Positions 42,591 through 51,494 of a stretch of 64,000 bases of DNA are shown here, piece by piece; the first letter of the stretch is position 1, and every line of letters starts with the position of its first letter. The DNA is from Pedobacter sp. Leaf170. GTDB taxonomy: Bacteria > Bacteroidota > Bacteroidia > Sphingobacteriales > Sphingobacteriaceae. The notes under the pieces are model-generated. The model had not been told where the DNA came from. It made no database searches and saw nothing but the letters and a program-made list of their open reading frames with translations. A program made the translations under genes and the position numbers. The DNA lies in contig NZ_CAKLBP010000008.1 in NCBI RefSeq assembly GCF_920984665.1, forward strand, positions 98,357 through 162,356, read 5' to 3'.

Positions 42591-42598
42591 CAAAGATA
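42591..42598 (-). promoter_or_regulatory. -7 element of ettA promoter
   Basis: Minus-strand TATCTTTG, an exact TAnnTTTG match, 83 bases before the ettA start, giving an ordinary-length leader, in contrast to the near-leaderless genes in this window. Confidence 0.6.
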
Positions 42599-42671
42599 GA
42601 AACAACGAGCCTATAAAAAAGTAGTTTCTAAATCTATTTAGCTAACAATCTGATTTAAATGATATCCATAA

Positions 42672-42706
42672 AAAAAGCATGTTTCAGCTTATAAAACATG
42701 CTTTTT
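42672..42706. terminator. Orphan bidirectional hairpin in the ettA / GH78 spacer
   Basis: A perfect 13-bp stem AAAAAGCATGTTT / AAACATGCTTTTT (42672-42684 with 42694-42706), 9-nt loop, with T-runs on both strands. It lies in the divergent 422-bp spacer 42508-42929, where no gene ends. The rest of that spacer is AT-rich with no credible coding frame; a TACTTTG word at 42901 may serve the GH78 gene. Confidence 0.65.
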
Positions 42707-42929
42707 AATAAGTTGTGTTATTCGAAATAGCTTACTTCAATAATTACAACGTTATCTTAAAGCATAACCAAATTAGTGGCAGTCGAAGCCCCAAATTATG
42801 CCAATTTTAAAAAGCTATAATAGTGTTAGGCTAGTTGGTTTAATATTCCTTTCGGATAATATACGCTAAATAACAAGTAGTGATTTAGCAATTTTATTAA
42901 TACTTTGCATTGTAAATCAATTACTTGTT

Positions 42930-45578
42930 ATGAGCCAATCCCTAAAATTTTACTCTTTTATTTTTTGCTTAAGCTTAATTTTATCTTCTATTCAAACATT
43001 CGCACAAAAATTATCTGCTTACGATTTAACCATCGATATGTTGGATAATCCGCTTAATATTGATAACGCAAAACCCGGCTTCAGTTGGAAAATCAATTCT
43101 AACAAAAAGAATACATATCAAACCCATTATGATATCCGTGTTTCAAATACCCCATCATTTAAAAAAATTATATGGCAGCAATCAGACGCAAACCAACAAT
43201 CGGTATTTGTTCGTTATAATGGCGAAAAATTAGCATCCAAAACAAAATATTTTTGGCAGGTTCGTTTAAAAGATAATCATGGAAATACTTCGGTCTGGTC
43301 TGAAATAAAATATTTTCAAACCGGTTTAAAGCCCGAAGATTGGCAAGCAAAATGGATTACTGTTCAAGGAAAGGACACTTCTTCCATAAGTCCGTTTTTA
43401 CGTAAGGAATTTGCACTTAAAAAGGATGTAAAATCTGCTACAGCTTACATTACAGCAAAAGGATTATATGAAGCGAATTTAAACGGTGCAAGAATTAGCA
43501 GTGATTATTTCACACCCGGCTGGACCAGTTATAAAAATCATATCCAGTATCAGGCTTATCCAATAACTACCCTTAAAAAAGGGCAAAACGTTATCGCAGT
43601 TTCATTAGGCGATGGTTGGTATAAAGGCAGAATTGGTTTTTCTAACCAAAGCAAATTTTATGGTGATACAAGAGCTTTGCTATTGCAAATTGATGTAGAA
43701 TACACCGATGGAACCAAAGAAATTGTGATAAGTGATGATAGTTGGAAAAGTACAAACGGGCCAATTCTGGCATCCAATATATATGATGGCGAAACCTATG
43801 ATGCCCGAAAAGAATTAAATGGCTGGGATAACCTTGGTTACAAAGAAAGTGACAATTGGAAACAGGTGCGCATTTTAGAGAATGGGCCAGAAAAATTAGT
43901 TGGCATGAGCGGACCGGCTGTGAATAAACATGAAGAATTTAAAGCCTTAAAAATTTTTAAAACACCACTTGGCGAAACTATTATAGATTTTGGTCAAAAC
44001 ATGGTGGGTTGGGTAAAGGTTACCGCTAATGGTAATTCAGGAACAAAAATTACTTTAAGCCATGCCGAAGTTTTAGATAAAAATGGTAATTTTTACACAA
44101 CAAATCTGCGTTCTGCAAAGCAGCAAAACAACTACATTTTAAAAGGAAAGGGTACAGAAATATTTGAACCTCATTTTAGTTTTCAGGGATTTAGATATGT
44201 GAAATTGGATGGCTATCCGGGCGAATTAAAGTTGGAAAACTTTACCGCAATAGCAGTTTATTCAAGCATGTCACCAACAGGAAACTTTACAACATCAAAC
44301 TCTTTGCTAAACCAACTGCAACACAATATACAGTGGGGACAAAAAGGAAATTTTGTAGATGTGCCTACCGATTGCCCGCAAAGGGATGAGCGTTTGGGCT
44401 GGACAGGCGATGCCCAGGCATTTGCAAATACTGCTGCTTATAATATGGATGTTTCTTCATTTTTTACGAAATGGCTGAAAGATGTTAGCGCAGATCAGCT
44501 TCCTAATGGCAGCGTTCCGTATGTTATCCCAAATGTACTTAACCAGAGTGATGCCGGCTCTGCAGGTTGGGCCGATGCTGCAACAATTATTCCATGGTCT
44601 ATGTACCAATCTTATGGTGATAAAAATATATTAGAAACCCAATATCAAAGTATGCAAAAATGGGTAGACTACATGGCAAGTCAGGCTAAAGATAATTTGT
44701 GGAATACTGGTTCCCATTTTGGTGATTGGCTTTTTTATCGCCCTAATGATGATAATGACGGTAGGGCAGCGGTTACTGATAAATACATGATTGCGCAAAC
44801 CTTTTATGCAAATTCTGTTCAACTTTTAATAAATACCTCAAAAGTTTTAGGTAAAACCGAAGAAGTAAAAAAATATACTGCGCTTTTAAATAATGTTAAG
44901 AAAGCCTATGTACAAGAATATATGACACCTAGCGGAAAGCTTGTTTCAAATACGCAAACCGCTTATGTTTTAGCTTTACAATTTGATATGCTTCCAGAAA
45001 ATCTGCGCCAACAGGCTGCAAAACGTTTGGTTGATAATGTTAAAAGTTATGGTAACCACCTTACAACCGGGCTTTTAGGTACACCTTATTTATGTCATGT
45101 GCTCAGCAGATTTGGATACCAGGATGTTTCATATAATTTATTGTTGCAAGAAAGTTATCCCTCATGGCTTTATCCGGTAAAAATGGGCGCTACTACAATT
45201 TGGGAACGTTGGGATGGAATTAAGCAAGATGGTTCGTTCCAAACTGCGGATATGAACTCTTTTAACCACTATGCTTACGGTGCAATAGGCGATTGGATGT
45301 ATAAAAACATTGCGGGTATTTGTTCAATTGAAGAAAATCCTGGCTATAAAGTTTTTGAAATTGCGCCAAAACCAGGAGGGAAGCTAACGAGTGCTACTGG
45401 TGAATTGGAAACCGTTTATGGTAAAATAAAATCATCATGGACAATCGCCAATGGTGTATTTAAGTTAAATGTTACGGTGCCAGTAAATGCTACTGCAATA
45501 GTAACTTTACCGGGAACGGATAAAAAAGAAAAAATTGGTTCAGGAAGTTATAGTTTCGAATCGAAATATAATTATTGA
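42930..45578 (+). CDS. Alpha-L-rhamnosidase (GH78)
   Basis: An 882-residue secreted glycoside hydrolase (signal peptide ending FAQ, about residue 26). A fibronectin-like N-terminal domain (PGFSWKINSN, WQVRLKDNHGNTSVWSE) and a jelly-roll domain (FLRKEFALKKDVKSATAYIT, GLYEANLNGARISSDYFTPG) come before the (alpha/alpha)6 barrel. The barrel carries VPTDCPQRDERLGWTGDAQA, which supplies the acid Glu and substrate-binding Asp residues, and GATTIWERWDG with the base Glu. It removes terminal L-rhamnose from plant or bacterial glycans by inversion. It is not next to SusC/SusD genes, so it is a stand-alone enzyme here. Confidence 0.93.
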   Translation: MSQSLKFYSFIFCLSLILSSIQTFAQKLSAYDLTIDMLDNPLNIDNAKPGFSWKINSNKKNTYQTHYDIRVSNTPSFKKIIWQQSDANQQSVFVRYNGEKLASKTKYFWQVRLKDNHGNTSVWSEIKYFQTGLKPEDWQAKWITVQGKDTSSISPFLRKEFALKKDVKSATAYITAKGLYEANLNGARISSDYFTPGWTSYKNHIQYQAYPITTLKKGQNVIAVSLGDGWYKGRIGFSNQSKFYGDTRALLLQIDVEYTDGTKEIVISDDSWKSTNGPILASNIYDGETYDARKELNGWDNLGYKESDNWKQVRILENGPEKLVGMSGPAVNKHEEFKALKIFKTPLGETIIDFGQNMVGWVKVTANGNSGTKITLSHAEVLDKNGNFYTTNLRSAKQQNNYILKGKGTEIFEPHFSFQGFRYVKLDGYPGELKLENFTAIAVYSSMSPTGNFTTSNSLLNQLQHNIQWGQKGNFVDVPTDCPQRDERLGWTGDAQAFANTAAYNMDVSSFFTKWLKDVSADQLPNGSVPYVIPNVLNQSDAGSAGWADAATIIPWSMYQSYGDKNILETQYQSMQKWVDYMASQAKDNLWNTGSHFGDWLFYRPNDDNDGRAAVTDKYMIAQTFYANSVQLLINTSKVLGKTEEVKKYTALLNNVKKAYVQEYMTPSGKLVSNTQTAYVLALQFDMLPENLRQQAAKRLVDNVKSYGNHLTTGLLGTPYLCHVLSRFGYQDVSYNLLLQESYPSWLYPVKMGATTIWERWDGIKQDGSFQTADMNSFNHYAYGAIGDWMYKNIAGICSIEENPGYKVFEIAPKPGGKLTSATGELETVYGKIKSSWTIANGVFKLNVTVPVNATAIVTLPGTDKKEKIGSGSYSFESKYNY

Positions 45579-45581
45579 AAA

Positions 45582-45743
45582 TTAGCTGTAAGATAATGCT
45601 GCAATTAAAATCCAGATAACAGAGAAAAAAGAACCAATATAAACCAACTGCATGTTCTGTTTAATGTTTTTCTTAATTAAACCTGCATAAATTAACCAGC
45701 CAAAAAAGGCAGCCAAATATAATGGAACAGCGAATAGTAACAT
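45582..45743 (-). CDS. Small two-helix membrane protein
   Basis: 53 residues from the ATG at 45743: MLLFAVPLYLAAFFGWLIYA followed by a basic loop (KKNIKQNM) and a second hydrophobic helix ending LIAALSYS. An in-frame ATG 11 codons earlier (45776) is possible but starts inside a TATCTTTA -7-like word. I do not recognise a family; many Bacteroidetes genomes have such small uncharacterised membrane proteins. It is convergent with the GH78 gene (3-bp gap). Confidence 0.6.
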   Translation of the reverse strand: MLLFAVPLYLAAFFGWLIYAGLIKKNIKQNMQLVYIGSFFSVIWILIAALSYS

Positions 45744-45834
45744 AGTTTTTAGTTTTAATAAAGATAAGCATTTCAATATAAGATTATTGGACTTTACTGG
45801 TGAACTATATTTTTAGTAATGTTAGTAAAAACAC

Positions 45835-45842
45835 TACTTTTG
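45835..45842 (+). promoter_or_regulatory. -7 element upstream of RhtA-like exporter
   Basis: TACTTTTG, an exact TAnnTTTG match, 17 bases before the ATG at 45860. It rules against the upstream GTG at 45800 as the start. Confidence 0.65.
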
Positions 45843-45859
45843 CGGAAATATCCTTTTTA

Positions 45860-46735
45860 ATGAAAGCTAAAGCACCTTTTACTTTACCACCTGTTATGGC
45901 GGTAATTTTTTCCATATTAAGTGTACAAGGTGGTGCAGCAATTGCTAAAGGAATTTTCCCCGTTCTAGGCTCAGCTTCAACCTCTGCCTTAAGGATTGTT
46001 TTATCGGCAATTATCTTAGGCATATATAACCGTCCGAATTTAAGAAACCTGAATAAGGAGCAATGGAAAGCAGTTGCATTGTATGGATTAACCTTAGGTG
46101 CTATGAATTTGATATTTTACATTGCCATATCCAGAATACCGCTTGGTTTGGGTGTAACACTAGAATTTATTGGTCCGCTGGTTTTAGCAATAGCAGGTTC
46201 TAAACGCATTTTAGATTTTTTATGGGTGATTTTGGCCGCAGTCGGCATTTCGCTAATTGCACCATGGAGTGGCAATGGTATCGATCTGTTGGGCGTTTTT
46301 TTAGCATTATTGGCTGGCGGTTTTTGGGCATGCTATATTTTATTAGGCGGTAAAATATCTAAAATAATGGACGGCGGAAAAGCAGTAAGCATCGGGATGA
46401 TTTTCGCATCGGCTGTGGTTTTGCCCGTAGCAATTTTCGATGGCCTCTTTCAGAAAATAACACCCGTATTTATGATGTCGGGTTTGGCATTAGCATTACT
46501 ATCAAGTGCAATTCCATTTACTTTAGAAATGGGAGCGCTTAAAAAAATGCCGGCAAAAACTTTTAGTATTTTAATGAGCTTAGAACCTGCTGCGGCTGCA
46601 CTTTCAGGTCTGGTATTTTTGCAAGAATACCTTACCTTTTATGAATGGCTAGCAGTTGCTTTAGTGGTTATTGCCAGTGCTGGTGCAACTTTAACTGGCA
46701 AAAAGCAAGAGCAGCACGCTACTGTAGAATGTTAA
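45860..46735 (+). CDS. EamA/RhtA-family exporter (DMT superfamily)
   Basis: A 291-residue inner-membrane protein with about 10 segments and two EamA repeats. KAPFTLPPVMAVIFSILSVQ with GGAAIAKGIFPVLG is the RhtA-type opening; later LGVTLEFIGPLVLAIAGSKR and PFTLEMGALKKMPAKTFSIL with MSLEPAAAALSG are typical of the threonine/homoserine exporter RhtA branch. It probably exports an amino acid or similar metabolite; specificity is unknown. The start is fixed by the -7 box at 45835-45842. Confidence 0.9.
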   Translation: MKAKAPFTLPPVMAVIFSILSVQGGAAIAKGIFPVLGSASTSALRIVLSAIILGIYNRPNLRNLNKEQWKAVALYGLTLGAMNLIFYIAISRIPLGLGVTLEFIGPLVLAIAGSKRILDFLWVILAAVGISLIAPWSGNGIDLLGVFLALLAGGFWACYILLGGKISKIMDGGKAVSIGMIFASAVVLPVAIFDGLFQKITPVFMMSGLALALLSSAIPFTLEMGALKKMPAKTFSILMSLEPAAAALSGLVFLQEYLTFYEWLAVALVVIASAGATLTGKKQEQHATVEC

Positions 46736-47345
46736 TATTTAGATTGCTCTGCCTAATAAACACGATATAGCGAAAATCCTTTTTGCTTGCAGTAACTTTA
46801 AAATGTTGTGAGCACGATATGTCCCGCTAAAAGATTGTAGCATTAGCGGGACTAACATAAATAGCAGCAATAGCAATGCTTTTCTAAAAACAAAACAACT
46901 TTTTACAGGTTATTTTCGTATAATAGTTATATAACCTCAAACTTTATTTGGTTGCTGCTTTCGAGTTTGTTGGTTGTTTAGGTTTAATGATGTCATGCTG
47001 TTTTTATTTATCTGTCAAAATTTGTAAATTGCATTAGCTAAAAGCTACAATTTGTCAGTAAAATGAGTGCTAAAAATCCTTTACAATAAACCGACAAAAT
47101 GATTTAATGATTGTGTAACATTCATTTTTTCTTTTCTAAGCCTGCAATAACAGTTTATAATCAGATTTATTTGTGCTGCTACAAGAGAAATCTGCTAAAT
47201 AAACTGCCCGATTTTTTGGTATGTAAGCCGATACATGGGTTTTATTAACCTATATGGCGCAATTGTTGATAAAATAAACAAAATGGCAAGTGCTCTTTTT
47301 ATAATATATTTTATAGTTTAGAGGCGAGCCGTTAAGAAAGGTATT
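46736..47345. other. Gene-free 610-bp region upstream of clpC
   Basis: No credible coding frame, tRNA or TAnnTTTG box close to clpC was found. It contains a 10-bp perfect hairpin (46821-46852) and two copies of the word CACGATAT (at 46762 and 46813). The long non-coding leader is in line with regulated expression of a stress ATPase, but no CtsR- or HrcA-like operator was recognised. Confidence 0.5.
46821..46852. other. Perfect 10-bp inverted repeat in clpC upstream region
   Basis: GTCCCGCTAA (46821-46830) and TTAGCGGGAC (46843-46852) with a 12-nt spacer and no T-run. It may be an isolated repeat or an RNA hairpin; the core GTCCCGC also occurs in the debris at about 32234. Confidence 0.5.
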
Positions 47346-49892
47346 ATGGAAGCAAAATTTTCACCACAGGTTAAAGATGTAATCTCTTTTAGTAGGGAGG
47401 AAGCGCTACGTTTAGGGCATGATTACATTGGAACCGAGCATTTATTATTAGGCCTCATCCGCGAAGGCGATGGTATGGCTATAAAAATTTTACGATCGTT
47501 AGGAGTTGATACCGGTAAATTGCGCCGCTCGATTGAAGATGCCGTTCGCGGTACTTCGAGCGTTACCGTTAATTTGGGCAATATTCCATTAACTAAACAG
47601 GCAGAAAAAGTTTTAAAAATTACTTATTTAGAAGCTAAAATATTTAAAAGCGATTTAATTGGTACTGAGCATTTATTGCTTTCAGTTTTGAGAGATGATG
47701 ACAACATCGCCTCGCAAATATTGTTGCAATATGGTGTTACTTATGATGTTTTTAAACAAGAGGTTGAAGTAAATAAGAATGGCTTTAGAGATGATATTTC
47801 AAACAGCGCATCTACGGGTGGCGATGATGATTATCGTGAAGAAGAAAGCTTTAGCACACCTAAAAAAGTTTCGGATATTAAATCTAAAACACCGGTATTA
47901 GATAACTTCGGTCGCGATTTAACCAAGGCTGCAGAAGAAGGTCGTTTAGACCCGATTGTTGGTCGCGAGAAGGAAATTGAGCGTGTTTCGCAAATTTTAT
48001 CCCGTAGAAAAAAGAACAACCCGATTCTAATTGGAGAGCCTGGTGTTGGTAAATCTGCAATTGCAGAAGGTTTAGCCTTACGCATTGTTCAACGTAAAGT
48101 ATCGCGTGTACTTTTTGGTAAGCGTGTAGTTACTTTAGATTTGGCTTCACTTGTTGCGGGTACAAAATACCGTGGCCAGTTTGAAGAGCGTATGAAAGCC
48201 GTAATGAACGAGCTTGAAAAATCTACTGATGTAATTTTATTTATTGATGAGATTCATACAATTGTTGGCGCTGGCGGCGCATCGGGCTCGCTTGATGCAT
48301 CGAATATGTTTAAACCTGCATTAGCAAGGGGCGAAATTCAATGTATTGGTGCCACTACTTTAGACGAATACCGTCAGTACATTGAAAAAGACGGTGCTTT
48401 AGATCGTCGTTTCCAGAAAGTAATGGTTGAGCCGGCTACGCCTGATGAAACTGTTGAGATTTTAACCAGAATAAAAGATAAATACGAAGAACACCACGGT
48501 GTAACTTACACAGATGAGGCGATTCAGGCTTGTGTTACTTTAACTTCTCGTTATATTTCTGACCGTTTTTTACCAGATAAAGCAATTGATGCTTTGGATG
48601 AAGCAGGTTCGAGAGTGCATTTAACGAACATTCATGTTCCTCAAAACATAATTGATATTGAAGCTAAGATCGAAGATATCAAGTTAGAGAAAAACAAAGT
48701 TGTTCGTAGTCAGAAATATGAGGAAGCAGCTAAACTTCGCGATACAGAGAAAAATTTAATTGAAGAATTAGATAAAGCCAAAGCAGAGTGGGAAGCAGAA
48801 ACTAAAACTAAACGTTACGAAGTTTCTGAAGATAATGTTGCTGAAGTTGTAGCAATGATGACAGGTATTCCGGTGCAACGTGTTGGGCAAACAGATAGCC
48901 AAAAGCTATTGAATATGTACGATAAAGTTGCAGAGAAAATTATTGGTCAGGATGATGCAATTAAGAAATTGACCAAAGCCATTCAACGTACCAGAGCCGG
49001 ATTAAAAGATCCTAAAAAACCAATTGGTTCATTTATTTTCTTAGGTCCAACTGGTGTAGGTAAAACAGAATTAGCAAAAGAATTGGCTCGTTTCATGTTT
49101 GATAGTGATGATTCACTAATTCAAATTGATATGAGTGAATATATGGAGAAATTTGCGGTGTCGCGTTTAGTGGGAGCGCCTCCGGGATACGTGGGATACG
49201 AAGAAGGTGGGCAATTAACTGAAAAGGTAAGAAGAAAACCTTATGCAGTTATTTTGTTAGATGAGATTGAAAAAGCGCATCCGGATGTATTTAATATCTT
49301 GCTACAAGTTTTAGATGAAGGACAATTAACAGATAGTTTAGGTCGTAAAGTTGATTTTAGAAATACAATCATTATCATGACTTCGAACATTGGTGCCCGT
49401 CAGCTAAAAGATTTTGGTCAAGGTGTTGGTTTCTCTACTTCAGCAAAAAACAACCAGGCAGAATCACATAGCCGCGGTGTAATTGAAAGTGCATTAAAAC
49501 GTGCTTTTGCGCCAGAGTTTTTAAACCGTGTTGATGATGTAGTTGTATTTAATAATTTAGGTAAAGATGAAATCTTCAGAATTATCGACATTGAACTTAA
49601 AGCTTTATTCGGTCGCGTTCATACATTAGGTTATGAAATTGCTTTAACTGAAAATGCTAAAGATTACATTGCAGAAAAAGGATTTGATAGTAATTTCGGC
49701 GCTCGACCATTAAAACGTGCCATTCAAAAATATCTGGAAGATCCAATTGCCGAAGAAATTTTGAAAGGTGAATTAACCGAAGGTGATGTTTTAGAAATCG
49801 ATTACGATAAAGAAACAGAAACCATTTCGGTAAATCACAAAAAAGGCGAAAAGAAAAAAGAAGAGCCTAAAGCAGAAGACTCTTCAAACTAA
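47346..49892 (+). CDS. clpC: ATP-dependent Clp protease ATPase subunit ClpC
   Basis: An 848-residue HSP100 unfoldase. It has two Clp-N repeats (about 1-145), AAA1 with Walker A GEPGVGKS at 230-237 and FIDEIHTIVGAG, a UVR-type middle segment (KNKVVRSQKYEEAAKLRDTE), and AAA2 with GPTGVGKT at 567-574 and LLDEIEKAHPDV. The ClpP-docking VGF tripeptide is present at 694-696, so this is a protease partner and not ClpB. It feeds damaged or adaptor-delivered proteins to ClpP. An AAGAAAGG ribosome-binding-like site lies just upstream, and a terminator follows. Confidence 0.96.
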   Translation: MEAKFSPQVKDVISFSREEALRLGHDYIGTEHLLLGLIREGDGMAIKILRSLGVDTGKLRRSIEDAVRGTSSVTVNLGNIPLTKQAEKVLKITYLEAKIFKSDLIGTEHLLLSVLRDDDNIASQILLQYGVTYDVFKQEVEVNKNGFRDDISNSASTGGDDDYREEESFSTPKKVSDIKSKTPVLDNFGRDLTKAAEEGRLDPIVGREKEIERVSQILSRRKKNNPILIGEPGVGKSAIAEGLALRIVQRKVSRVLFGKRVVTLDLASLVAGTKYRGQFEERMKAVMNELEKSTDVILFIDEIHTIVGAGGASGSLDASNMFKPALARGEIQCIGATTLDEYRQYIEKDGALDRRFQKVMVEPATPDETVEILTRIKDKYEEHHGVTYTDEAIQACVTLTSRYISDRFLPDKAIDALDEAGSRVHLTNIHVPQNIIDIEAKIEDIKLEKNKVVRSQKYEEAAKLRDTEKNLIEELDKAKAEWEAETKTKRYEVSEDNVAEVVAMMTGIPVQRVGQTDSQKLLNMYDKVAEKIIGQDDAIKKLTKAIQRTRAGLKDPKKPIGSFIFLGPTGVGKTELAKELARFMFDSDDSLIQIDMSEYMEKFAVSRLVGAPPGYVGYEEGGQLTEKVRRKPYAVILLDEIEKAHPDVFNILLQVLDEGQLTDSLGRKVDFRNTIIIMTSNIGARQLKDFGQGVGFSTSAKNNQAESHSRGVIESALKRAFAPEFLNRVDDVVVFNNLGKDEIFRIIDIELKALFGRVHTLGYEIALTENAKDYIAEKGFDSNFGARPLKRAIQKYLEDPIAEEILKGELTEGDVLEIDYDKETETISVNHKKGEKKKEEPKAEDSSN

Positions 49893-49897
49893 TATCT

Positions 49898-49924
49898 AAA
49901 GCTCCCGATTAATTCGGGAGCTTT
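49898..49924 (+). terminator. Rho-independent terminator after clpC
   Basis: Perfect 11-bp stem AAAGCTCCCGA / TCGGGAGCTTT with loop TTAAT, ending in CTTTCTTG. Confidence 0.9.
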
Positions 49925-50017
49925 CTTGTTTAAGATGCTTGTGTGAAATAAATACATCACGATTTCGTTAATTATTGTAAGAAATCGTCATTATTGCAAT
50001 GATACAATCATCCCTAA

Positions 50018-50536
50018 ATGAAAAAAGTCTACATCCCTGTTTTCGCTATAATTCTTCTATTTACGTCATGTAAAAAAAATACCGAAGTAATTTTTGAAGA
50101 AGAAACTATTACAAAAAATACTATTGCAACAGTTTCTACTGGATTAAATAATGATTTGTTATTAAAACTTATTAATGATGTACGCAGCAAAGGTTGCAAT
50201 TGCGGTACAACTGCAATGCCTCCGGTAATAGTTTTAAACTGGAATAATTTGCTTGCTTCTGCAGCTTTAGGCCATAGCAAGGATATGAACACCAATAATT
50301 ATTTTAGCCATACCTCATTAGATGGTCGTAGTGCTGGGAATAGAATAACGGCAGCTGGCTACAAATGGACAACTTATGGAGAAAATATTGCCGCAGGACA
50401 ATCTAATGAACAAGCTGTTTTTGATGCTTGGATAAATAGCGAAGGTCATTGTAAAAATATTATGAATGCAAATTTTAGAGATATGGGTGTAGCAAAAGAT
50501 GGTCGCTATTGGACGCAGGAATTTGGTAAACAATAG
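50018..50536 (+). CDS. CAP (SCP/PR1)-domain lipoprotein
   Basis: A 172-residue lipoprotein (signal MKKVYIPVFAIILLFTSC; Cys near residue 18) with a CAP domain. The characteristic residues are visible: ASAALGHSKDMNTNNYFSHT (His), YGENIAAGQS (Glu), and AWINSEGHCKNIMNANFRDM (Glu and His). Two extra Cys in SKGCNCGT near residue 60 may form a disulfide with GHC. CAP proteins in bacteria are secreted and of unknown, possibly lipid- or protein-binding, function. It is convergent with the ATP-grasp gene. Confidence 0.9.
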   Translation: MKKVYIPVFAIILLFTSCKKNTEVIFEEETITKNTIATVSTGLNNDLLLKLINDVRSKGCNCGTTAMPPVIVLNWNNLLASAALGHSKDMNTNNYFSHTSLDGRSAGNRITAAGYKWTTYGENIAAGQSNEQAVFDAWINSEGHCKNIMNANFRDMGVAKDGRYWTQEFGKQ

Positions 50537-50580
50537 GTTTCTTTGATATTTACTGGAATTACCATAAAAATGCTAATTGA

Positions 50581-51453
50581 TTAAATCATTGCTTTTAAAG
50601 CATTATAATAATGCTCATAGTTCTGAGTAGAGGTATTTAAAAATAAAAATGGTTCGATAAGTTCTAATTCCATTAATAAAAATTTATTATTTACAAATGT
50701 GCCATCAACTCTGGCATAAAGACAATTTTTAGCAAAAAGCTTAACATATTCTGCTGCAATTTCTATTAAACCTTTATCTGGATTTTGTAAGTGTACAGAG
50801 CCACCATGTGCTGGCTGCACTCTAAAATCACCGGGTTTTGCTTTTTTAACTAATGTATGGCTATAAACACCATTAAAGAAAATAAACGACCATTCTCCGT
50901 TTTCTAAAATTTCTGGCAGGAATGGTTGGATAATAAAATCTTCTTTTTGAATAAGCAACCTTAGCTTTTGATTAATCTCCTCAACATTATCAATTGTAAC
51001 CTTAAATGTATTTTTAGCACCACCGCTAATACAAGGTTTTACAATAAGTTTATCTGTTATAAATTTTTCAAAAAATATATTAAGGTTTATTTCTTCACCT
51101 TTGGTAATAAAAATGCTCGGTGTAATATTTAATCCCGCCGACTCAATTTCTCGTAAATAATGCTTATCTGCATTCCATCTTACAACATCAATCGGATTTA
51201 GAAGTCTGATGTTTTTTTCTTCCAGAAGATTTAACCACGTTTTAAACTCTTCATATAAATCAAAATAATCCCAGGGCGATTTTAATATTGCAAGCTCATA
51301 ATTCTCCCAGTTAATATTTTTATCATTCCAAATTACCATTTCAATATTTAAGCCTTTCCCTTTTAAGAATAGTAGAAGTTTTTCATCTTCACTTTCAACC
51401 GTCGGACTATCATAAGCACCTTTATCTTCGTATGTTATTAAAGCAATATTCAT
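50581..51453 (-). CDS. ATP-grasp domain-containing protein (RimK/GshB-like)
   Basis: A 290-residue ATP-grasp ligase. The N-terminal substrate domain (ALITYEDKGAYDSPTVESED, AILKSPWDYFDLYEEF) is followed by the grasp: KLIVKPCISGGAKNTFKV, FIIQPFLPEILENGEWSFIF, KPGDFRVQPAHGGSVHL and YARVDGTFVNNKFLLMELEL with IEPFLFL (metal ligands). This arrangement resembles the D-cycloserine ligase/glutathione-synthetase-like group. It should form an amide or related bond from a carboxylate using ATP. The substrate is unknown, and no partner biosynthetic genes are adjacent. Confidence 0.85.
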   Translation of the reverse strand: MNIALITYEDKGAYDSPTVESEDEKLLLFLKGKGLNIEMVIWNDKNINWENYELAILKSPWDYFDLYEEFKTWLNLLEEKNIRLLNPIDVVRWNADKHYLREIESAGLNITPSIFITKGEEINLNIFFEKFITDKLIVKPCISGGAKNTFKVTIDNVEEINQKLRLLIQKEDFIIQPFLPEILENGEWSFIFFNGVYSHTLVKKAKPGDFRVQPAHGGSVHLQNPDKGLIEIAAEYVKLFAKNCLYARVDGTFVNNKFLLMELELIEPFLFLNTSTQNYEHYYNALKAMI

Positions 51454-51494
51454 TTTTAAAACTAACTTTAAATCAACTAACAGACAAGTAAAAA

